Assembly: GCA_030272155.1 (NCBI GenBank) | Contig: CP126191.1 | Coordinates: 5,664,501-5,728,500 of the forward strand | DNA: 64,000 nt | Source: Tetradesmus obliquus | Taxonomy: Eukaryota > Chlorophyta > Chlorophyceae > Sphaeropleales > Scenedesmaceae | Direction: 5' to 3' | Shown here: piece after piece, positions 56,201 through 64,000 of the stretch | Position numbering within the stretch: position 1 is the first letter of the stretch | Layout: each line of letters opens with the position of its first letter | The notes under the pieces: model-generated | Told to the model about the DNA's origin: nothing | Databases searched by the model: none | Seen by the model: only the letters and a program-made list of their open reading frames with translations | Made by a program: the position numbers and the translations under genes

Positions 56201-59200
56201 ACTCAGCACTGCTGCAACTGCTCGCTGCTGCTGCTGTGCGCAGAGGAGGCTGGCTGGGAGTCTGCTGAGGATGAGGAGGAAGCTGAGGAGGGCTCCGGCG
56301 GTGAGCGCAAGAAGCGGAAAAAGGACCGGCAGCGGGACAAGAAGGACAAAAAGGAGAAGAAAAGAGACAAGAAAGAGAAGAAAGAAAAGAAAAAGCGCAA
56401 GGACAAGGGCGATGAGGAAGGAGGCGCCTCAGAAGAGGAGCAGGGTGAGGCGCGGCAGCGCGCCGTGTGCATGGCAGTGTGCGAGCCTGCGCTGGGCATC
56501 ATGCCTGACTGATCGCCCTCCTTCTGCTGGCAGTAGCTGGTTTACATGTCAACCGCCAGCCGTGCATACTTGCGAGCTGACGCAGCACCGCAGTTGCAGG
56601 AGGCACCAGCAGGCGCATGGGACATGGTCATTAGAGCTGGTTTGCTGTGCTGGCTGCTGCAGGTGCTGCTGGCCGCCGCACGCGGACTGGTGAGCGGCGG
56701 CAGGCTGGCATGCTGCCTGCTGAGGCAGCCAGCCGCGCAGCAGCGCGTGAGCAGTTCAGGCACGACGTGACGCGGCTGTGGCGCGGTCTGCTGGATGCGC
56801 AGCAGGGCGACGTTGCGGTGAGCAGGCTCAACGAACGCCTGGCTGTGTGGCGGCAGCATTTGTGGCGGCAGCATGTTTGGCGGCAGCAAACAGGGCAAAC
56901 TGACAGCGGACTGTGTTACTGTCAAGTGTCGTTGAAGATGAAAGCAAATCATAGCATGTACGTGCACAAGATCAGCACACAGCTCATGCCCAGCCTTGCC
57001 TGGCTTTTTTGTCAAAGCTGGCGTGGGAACCAATGGACCTGCTGCAGTGCTGACTGTGGATCATCCGCCGTGCGCTGTACAGGTTGTGAATGATGTGCTG
57101 TCCGGCTGCGACAGCCTGGACACCAAGCAGCAGTGCATAGCAGCCATCCTGCGCGCTACACCTCAGGTGCGGGGCTGCAGGGCAGCAAACTGCAGCGGCG
57201 CCTGCTGCATTGTTTGTTGGGCGGGCGGCACATGCTCTATTCTGCATCCTAGCACAGTATCTGCTGCGCGGAACCTGTCATATTGCCTGCCTCACGAGTG
57301 CTGCTCCCAGGGCTCGTGCAGCAGCCGCAGGCCTGCCCCTGCAAGTGTATGGTTGGTGGCGAGGTGCCTACTCCAAAACATGTGTCGAACCCATTTACTG
57401 CACACACATGCTTCGCGCCTTGCGTCGCTAGGCACTGTCGCAGCTGTCACAGGACGGCCCATTCCTGGCCACGCTGCAGTCCTGGCTGGCCGAGCTGCTG
57501 CCCGAGCGCAGCGATGCCAATGCGCATGTGCTGCTGAAGATCCTGGAGCTGCTGGGCCGGCTGCCTGACAGCAGCTGGGCGCTGCTGAGCAGCTGTCGGC
57601 TGCTGGGCAGCATCAAGGCTGCTGCTGAGCACCGCAACAAGGAGGTGGCGCAGGCGGCAGCACCCATCCGCAAGGTAGGTGCTGGTGGTGTAGCTGTGCG
57701 CAGATATGGTGACAGCGCGGTGCGCTAGTTGTGGGTAGAGACCAATGAGGTTGCAGCAGGGCGCAGCGGCTGCAGCAAGCACAGGACTGGGACGGGAGGC
57801 AGCTTCTGGCAGCACACCGATTGCAGCAGCACCAGCCGCAGCAGCAGCAGCAGCAGCAACACAGGTGTGACTGGCTACACTGCCGTGCCTTGTGGCTGCA
57901 TGTTATACTGCGTAGTTTTTGTTGTATGCATGCTTGCTGCAAGTCGGCGCGCTGCGTGTTGTGGCACGTGTTTAGGTGTGCGGCATGCTTTGTGTGCTGT
58001 GCAGGCGTGGCTGGCCAAGAACCCCAGCAAGCCCAAGCCAGGCCAGCAGCAGTCGGCAGCAGCAGGGCCCAAGAAGCTGGCCCTGCTCAACCCAGAGCAG
58101 CAGAGAAAGCAGCAGCAGCAGAAGCGGCCGACCTCGTCAGGCGGCGCCCCTGCTAGCCAACCAGCAGCAGCAGCAGGTGGCGCTGCGGGCGGTGGTGTTG
58201 CTGCTGCTGCTGACCTGGCTGGGCTGCTGCCTGATGATGAGCGCGTGCAGTTGGAGGCATCACAGGCAGCCCTGTGGGAGGCACAAGCACAGGTGCGCGG
58301 CTCGCTCGTCTTATCAAGCATCTACTTGCAGACCCATGTTATTGTTCCAGTACAGGTGCAGTTGCTTGACGTCCACTGGTGCTCAGTAATGCATGGTTGC
58401 TGCTGGGTACCTGCAAGCTGCTGATGCTGAGGGAGTCTGCACTGTGGCCGTAACACTCACAAGTATGCCGACCCACCCTGCAACTCATAGCCCCTGTGCT
58501 GCATTTCCTGTACATCCTGCATGCATACATCTTGCTGCTGCAGGCTGCAGCAGCTGCTGCCGAGCTGGCGCAGCTGCAGCAGCAGCTGCCCGTGGTGCCG
58601 CACAGTGGCCGCATCAGCAGCTTTGGCGAGTACAAGCGCACCGCAAAGCGGCAGCAGGCAGACCTTGATGAAGAAGCACAGCTTGAGCAGCAGGAGGAGG
58701 AGGCAGCAGCAGCAGCGGCAGCGGGCTCAAAGCGGCGCAAGCTGAGTCAGGAGCAGCAGCAGGGCAAGTCTGATGGCTCTGGCAGCAGCAGGCCTGGCTC
58801 TGCTGCTGTGGGTGACGCCAAGGAGGCGGCCACAAAGCAGCTGCGGGACTTTGTCAAGGTGAGAACCAATTGTCTGCTTGTACTGCTTGCTGCCCAGGAG
58901 TTGTTGAAGTTGCACCAGGTGTTGCTGGCAGCTTCGCGCGCAGTGATTCAGTTGACGTGTGGTGGTGGTATGGGGTAGATGCTGCTTCAGGAATTGCGCT
59001 GCATGTCCTGTGCTATGTGGTCCATGGTAGCTTGTCCATCGATCAGCGTAATGTTCCTGCACATTGCCTCCCAATGGTCCCCTGTGCTGCCTGCTGCTTG
59101 CTGCGTGTGCTGCCACAGGCGCAGCTGAAGCCCCGCTTCCAGTCCAAGCAGCTGAGCAGTGAGGACTGCAAGTGGGTGCTGGCCAAGGTCACTGAGAAAG

Positions 59201-59394
59201 TGCTGAGCGCCACCACAGCCACTGACCTGGACAGGGCGGGCGACTTTGTCAATGCCAAGAGGGAGAAGAAAGTGGCAGCGCTGGTTGACAGCTACGTGGC
59301 GAAGCGGCAGCAGGAGAGGGAGCGCAAGGGGCCAGCAGCAGCAGGAGATGGCAAGGCAGATGCTGCAGCAGCGGCAGGGCAGGACGCATCCTGA
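50255..59394 (+). CDS. LSD1-type histone demethylase (SWIRM + amine oxidase) fused to TFIIS-N-like and SRI-like domains
   Basis: FAD-dependent lysine demethylase family acting on histone H3. Twenty exons: 50255-50346, 50564-50677, 50798-50862, 51078-51167, 51432-51586, 51853-51939, 52206-52448, 52636-52907, 53192-53762, 54000-54416, 54927-55133, 55415-55625, 55834-55983, 56244-56444, 56663-56817, 57083-57166, 57432-57674, 58005-58292, 58544-58858 and 59119-59394. They close at 1411 residues. SWIRM is about 32-120 ([28 protein letters not shown]). FAD binding is [17 protein letters not shown] and [17 protein letters not shown]1 hallmarks are [12 protein letters not shown] and [12 protein letters not shown] with the catalytic Lys, then [14 protein letters not shown] Lys-rich tract (892-958), a TFIIS-N/LEDGF-like bundle (about 1011-1125) and an SRI-like end (about 1318-1395) follow. 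A split into two genes after exon 14 is possible but needs intron retention. Confidence 0.82.
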
Positions 59395-59412
59395 AGCAGA
59401 TTGCCGTTCAGC

Positions 59413-59417
59413 TGTAA
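59413..59417 (+). terminator. Candidate TGTAA polyadenylation signal of the LSD1-like gene
   Basis: TGTAA lies 19 nt after the stop codon. Confidence 0.4.
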
Positions 59418-59828
59418 CGCATTCGTCATCAGGCATAGCTTTGCTGGCCACCCCATTCTGCTGCAGTCCTGCAACAGGCTGGGGTTGCAGAAGCCGCTGT
59501 GTGGTATCCGCAGTAGCGCAAGGCATGCAGGTGTGCATTGCGCAATTTGGTCCGTGCAGCCTGCAGGCTGCTGCTGGCCAGGAGCGCCCTTGAGAAGCAC
59601 GCAGCTGGCGTGTTGGGTGTACTGCTATCAAGTGACCGGACAGCATATGAACTGCGGTCAAACACAACGTGTTTCGCCCGTAGTTCAGCGGCTGTTTGCT
59701 GTATGAGACGTGGCAAGGCCCAGATTATTTTGATTGCAGGTAATACTAGAACAAGTAATAGCAGGAGGAGCACCCCTCACCAATAGAGAGGCAATAATAG
59801 TCGTAGTTTCCGCTCCGTACGGGGCGCG

Positions 59829-59876
59829 GTTGCCGATGCCGATGACAAGGTATGGCTTACAAGAAGACTATTATTA
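59829..59876 (-). repeat. Dispersed repeat segment, copy 2 (inverted)
   Basis: Reverse complement of 32764-32808 with one small indel (GTCA versus A after GCCATACCTT). Located 5' of the fasciclin gene. Confidence 0.65.
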
Positions 59877-60175
59877 TTATGAGCAGGAGGAGCAGCACAT
59901 CAGAACATATGAAGTTGAAGACAGCAGCCATGGTGGCAGGGGGCGCCTCCTAGATGCGTGAGTGAGCAGCATGTTGCATTCAGCTATTGCAAACTGTGTT
60001 GACATGCCAATGCAAGCTTTTTACACATCACTCAAGTTGGATCGCCGACAACAGTTACCGTCAACGGTTCCGACACCCGTCGCTGTAACATCTTGCGCTG
60101 GCACCGATCAATCAAATGGAGGAGCAGACGCCTGGGCTACACATGCTATTCGCCAGATTGTCTATCAACAACGTC

Positions 60176-63174
60176 ATGATGCTGTGCAAGAGCGTTCGTT
60201 TGGCCTGGATAGTGCTCGGCCTGGTCAGCCTTCAGGTGAGCTACGACACGCCCATTGTGCTCCTTGGCTCGACACCTCAAACGAAAGGCCTAAACATGTG
60301 TGTTTTCTGCAGGGAGCGACAGCGCAGACGGCCCAGGCTGGGTCAAACACCTCACTGATCGGTGCACTCGAGTCCAATGGCTTCAAGCAGCTGGCTGGCA
60401 TGTTCGGCACCCTCAGGCTGAAGGATGAAGACATTCCTACTAACCTTAACCTCACCATTCTGGCACCCACGGACCAGGTGTGTTGCAGCTTACGCAGGCT
60501 GGGCCTGAGCTGTTGCCGGGGCTGAGTGCACACGCATGCATGCTCAGCAGTGCTGTAGCTGTTGTCAGCAAGCAAGAGTGCCTGTCTCAATGACAGCAGG
60601 CCACACCATTGCAAGCGTGTGCATCAAACATGACGCATGCACGGGCACCGCAATCTCCCCGTGCGCACGCATCTGCCATGCTGCAGGCCATCCAGGACTT
60701 TGCTGCCTCCATGGGCCTGTCCCTGGAGGAGCTGCGTGCACGGCCAGGCCTAGTCGACACACTGCTGAGCTACCACGTGATCCCAGGGCGCAAACTGACA
60801 GGTGAACGCAGATGGCTGTAGCTACAGCTTGAATGCCTAGTCCACACCACTGCCTGATTGAGTTTGGTACCAGAAGTTATGTTGCTGCAGCCACACACTA
60901 AGGGGTAGTACCCACCCGCATGCACAGTCACTCCACCTGCTGCTGCTGTCCGCAGGTGAAGGCCTGGTGGCTGGTGGCCCGCCCCGCACCGCCAAGCCGC
61001 TCAGCGCCATGAGCAACCCCCAGGACGTGCTGCGCTTCCAGCGCCTGGCCAACGGCACCATCACGGTCACTGACGTGCAGAACAACACGGCACATGTTGC
61101 CGGCGCGCTCATCATGCTGCCGCGGGCCAACGTGTTCCCTGTGGACAAGGTGCTGCTCAATGGTGAGCTCGGGTGCTGCATGCATGTGCTGCGCAGCTTG
61201 GATTCTCAACAAGCAGCAAACCTTGGGCTGAGCAGACATCAGTCTGGCAGTCTGTGTGAACCACTGTGCCGGGAGTGGCTGCCAGCTAGTGAACGAAGTT
61301 TTTTGTCCTCACATTGTGCCAAATGCGCTGCTGCTGCATCTTGCTGCTGCTGCTGCTGCTGCCCCAGGTGATGTGTTCACCAACGTCACAACGCTGCTGC
61401 AGTTCCACCCTGAGTTCAGCTCTCTGGCTGCCCTGATGCCCAAGGCGCCTGGCCTAGCAGGTGGGGCTGGCAGCAGCAGCCGCAGCACCTTAGGTGCATG
61501 CAGGCACCGTTGCAACTCACGGCCTGTGTAGCCTTGGTCTGCACCAGTTCTACATGCTGCGAGCTCTGGACAGTCTGTACAAGCTAAAAGTTATGGTTGG
61601 TGATGTGCCCGGCATCCGCCAGGCACACGTGCAGCTGAACCAGTGCACAGCAGACTTGCAGCTCTGAAAGCGCATACATTGCCCCCAGCTGCTGCATCAC
61701 AACCCAAACCATGGGGGAGATTGCCGTCCGTGCCCAGGCGTGCGTTGTGGATGTTTGGTGTACTCCTCCCCACTGCTCCCGCTGCCCTCATGTGTTATGC
61801 AGGTAGCTTCCGCGACAACACGTTCAACCACACCCTGCTCGCTCCCACCAACGATGCGCTGGCGGCTGCATCAGCCTTGGTGCCATCTGACGAGCAAGGC
61901 CTGACCCAGGTGCTGCAGTACCACGTCATTGCACAGCCTGGCACGCTGCCTGACAACTTCACACAGGGGGCACCGCTCAGCACACTGCTGCCTGGACACA
62001 ACGTGGTAATCCGCTACAGGAGGTGAGCCCCTCTAGCTTGGCCCATTATGTGCGCGTTGGCCTTCCGCTTGTTGTGAAACAGCACTCAATCGTCCTGAGC
62101 GCTTGCAATGTTGCTGAACGAAATCTGCATGCATGCGCCATTGGGTTGCAATGTTGTGAAGGACAAGAAGCCAAGGTGTAGCAGATTGTCAGGCACAGCT
62201 GCAGCATGGCCGTGCATAACACAAGCAGGGTCCCTTGCTGCTGTACCGCAACGGTTGGTGCAGGGTGACTGTCCCTGCGCGCTTCAACAGCAGCCGCAAC
62301 ACGTCCTCCAACACCGCCACTGTGGAGCCCGAGGCTGGCTCGCCTGATGCAGCAGCCAATGTCACTTCAACAAACCTCTTCTCTGGCAAGGTGAGGGCGG
62401 CTGTCAGCATTTCTGTGGGTGCTCAAGTTGTTGCTACACGGTGCAGCCGTCTGGCGTCCGGCAAATCATATGGTGTGATGATGTCACTGACATTTGGCAA
62501 CAATTATGGGTAACCTCACCGCTGAGCAGGCGCGGCAGCTGCAGCCACGCCGCGCTTGTTGCTCTTCTTGCATGCTGCACTGCTTGCAGTACAGGCAACC
62601 TGGGCAGCGGTTCTTCAGCGGCAATGCTCTTTGCAGCCTGCCATGCGCGTGGCTTCAGCTAGACAGCACACGGCCTGCTGTGCAATGGCAGCGGTTGTGC
62701 AGCTATCTGCTGCTGCTTGCCCTTGGGCAGCAGCCAGAATTTTCACTGTGCTGTGGCCCTGCTGCCGCTGGCCTGTTGCTGTATCAGGGTACTGTCCAGG
62801 GCATCAACCGTGTTCTGCTGCCCGCAAAAGCTGCATCAAACGCCTCAGAAACAGCCATGGCTGGCACCAACACAAACACCTCAGAGACAGCCATGGCTGG
62901 CACCAACTCCACATCAACGACATCACCCGGCCGGCGCCTCCTGGGCCCTGCAGCTGAAGCCGCAAGCATGGCCAGCGGAAGGCAGCTGCTCCGCTATGGC
63001 TCCAACCGTGCAGCTGGGTATGGTGGAGGAAACTCAGACAGCGGCTGTGACCCCACCCTTGACAATGGCTGCGGTGTGCCTGGCAGCCAGAACTCCATGA
63101 TGTGGCAGAGCTTGCAGGATTCCAGCGAGGCCATGAGCAGCGGGTCTGCTGTTGACGCCGGCGATGAGTTTTGA
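60176..63174 (+). CDS. Secreted protein with two fasciclin (FAS1) domains
   Basis: FAS1 domains mediate adhesion in cell walls and extracellular matrix. Exons 60176-60235, 60313-60477, 60687-60801, 60956-61162, 61368-61460, 61803-62022, 62264-62390 and 62788-63174 close at 457 residues. The start at 60176 gives a compact signal peptide, MMLCKSVRLAWIVLGLVSLQ then GATAQ; in-frame ATGs at 60116 and 60179 are alternatives. FAS1-1 shows LNLTILAPTD, LVDTLLSYHVIPG and GALIMLPRANVFPVDKVLL. FAS1-2 shows FNHTLLAPTNDAL, LTQVLQYHVIAQPG and GTVQGINRVLLPA. Many N-x-S/T sites (NNT, NHT, NFT, NVT, NTS) suggest N-glycosylation. After FAS1-2 comes a tandem 13-residue Ser/Thr repeat (ETAMAGTNTNTS, ETAMAGTNSTST), an RRLL motif and a CDPTLDNGC loop. 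No GPI signal is seen at the C-terminus. Confidence 0.85.
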
Positions 63175-64000
63175 GAGCAGTCAAACGTTGAATATGACCA
63201 AAGTGCTCAGGTTACTATCAAAAAGCTTCAGGCTCCAACAGGATAATGGGGTTGTTGATGACAGTGTGGGAGTATATGTCATGATAATGGGGTATGTGAT
63301 GACATTATGATAGTTCTGCGAAACAGGTGCAGGCCCTTCATCCAGGGTTGTTAAACAAGGGTTGTTTTTCAACAGGTGTGCTGTTGCATAATAATGGATA
63401 CAAGTATTCTACAAGTAGCACACCATTGGGTGTGAGCAACAACAACTTATTTGTGTGTTTTCTCTTGGTGCTGAAGTTGTGATGTTGCAATTGCATGTCA
63501 TTGGTGCCTCTCCTGCTGCAGCCCTGGTGTATGTGCCGTGCTTTTTTTTTTTGCAGCAGCATGCAGTCGTGCTGCTGTCTTGACCCGCTATTCACACAAT
63601 GCACAGACGGTACGAATAAGTACTCATTGTTTTTGCTTGTGTAATCTACAGTTTGTGCAGCCTGCACTGATGACACAGCTATCATCGGCTGACCCAGTTT
63701 GTACCCTTGTGATGTTTTGTGTTGAAGCATGTGTTTTGGGATGCGCAGTGGAACGTGTTGCTATACAGCATGCAGCGTGGTGCTGGTGAGGGCGGCTGGG
63801 CAGGGTTACCAGCATTCTGTGGTCTCCACTGTGCAGTGTGCAACACCTCACGTGGGTCAACAACTAAATATGCTTGTATTGCTACAGATTTGAATGTGTG
63901 AAGCTGATGAAGGATTGAAATAGGCAGTTTTGATCTAGTGTCACCATGGGAGTGCTGGGCATGGACGTAATGGCATGACACGTAATTAAGCAAGCAGTAC
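63175..64000. other. Region downstream of the fasciclin gene
   Basis: No coding exon recognised. It holds the fasciclin 3' UTR, a short degenerate repeat of GATAATGGGG/GTATGT-type words (63241-63310), and an 11-T run at about 63543. TGTAA at 63639-63643 is a distant candidate polyadenylation signal. Confidence 0.5.

Larger units (their letters stand above)
59395..60175. other. Intergenic region upstream of the fasciclin gene
   Basis: About 780 bp with the LSD1-like 3' UTR and the fasciclin promoter/5' UTR. Bases 59829-59876 are a dispersed repeat shared with 32764-32808. An open frame at 59734-59961 overlaps that repeat and is not called. Confidence 0.5.

Noticed and set aside
56445..56512. 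End of the LSD1-like protein at a TGA after exon 14 (read-through of the intron)
   Set aside because: A good GGTGAGG donor is present and exons 15-20 stay in phase. Kept only as an alternative gene model.
59734..59961. Plus-strand 75-codon frame ahead of the fasciclin gene
   Set aside because: It spans the dispersed repeat at 59829-59876, and no splice joins it in phase to the fasciclin signal-peptide exon.
1..64000. CRISPR arrays, tRNA/rRNA genes, telomeric repeats or bacterial operons
   Set aside because: None seen. The regular repeats present are trinucleotide tracts and the retroelement array, and all genes are intron-containing nuclear genes.

Overview
This is a nuclear genomic window from a green alga, most likely a chlorophyte of class Chlorophyceae, possibly Sphaeropleales. 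The genus is inference. The evidence is: intron-rich genes with GT-AG introns of roughly 70-500 bp; GC-rich coding sequence with abundant CAG/CTG runs; TGTAA-type polyadenylation signals a short way after several stops; a flagellar dynein; F-box/degenerate-ankyrin and GAF-PAS-TKL kinase architectures typical of green algae; and a Penelope-like retroelement array. Gene models were built by hand from GT-AG sites, reading-phase continuity and family resemblance. Nearly every exon chain closes in frame.

Layout: 1-6063 (+) C-terminal third of an axonemal dynein heavy chain, 5' end outside the window. 6493-8172 (-) F-box/ankyrin-like protein. 8854-10748 (-) NAA40/NatD histone N-terminal acetyltransferase, head-to-head with 11093-14407 (+) VTA1/LIP5, an ESCRT regulator carrying an unusual internal insert. 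15814-22722 (-) a 16-exon secreted protein made of two tandem Cys-module plus beta-helix units. 24123-28119 (+) augmin subunit HAUS6/AUG6, with a decayed copy of its own 3' end just downstream. 28675-31562 (+) zinc CDF transporter with a very long His-rich loop. 32840-40219 is a transposon island: two 5'-truncated LINE fragments (+) and a tandem Penelope-like array (-). 41036-46808 (-) membrane-anchored GAF-PAS-TKL kinase. 47365-49753 (-) short-form tRNase Z, head-to-head with 50255-59394 (+) an LSD1-type histone demethylase joined to a TFIIS-N-like and an SRI-like domain. 60176-63174 (+) secreted two-domain fasciclin protein.

The most notable observations are these. (1) The Penelope-like array carries a hammerhead ribozyme fold in each of four repeats, which would cut a transcript into 869-nt monomers made from an internally deleted, otherwise open RT fragment. 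(2) The LSD1 homologue has a Set2-like C-terminal tail and a low-complexity stretch where the CoREST-binding tower normally sits. (3) A single polypeptide contains two complete beta-helix units that a simple annotation would split into two genes. (4) VTA1 carries a tandem SH3/Tudor-like insert. The genes are ordinary single eukaryotic units and do not form an operon or pathway. The only thematic link is chromatin (NAA40 and LSD1), which is probably coincidental.
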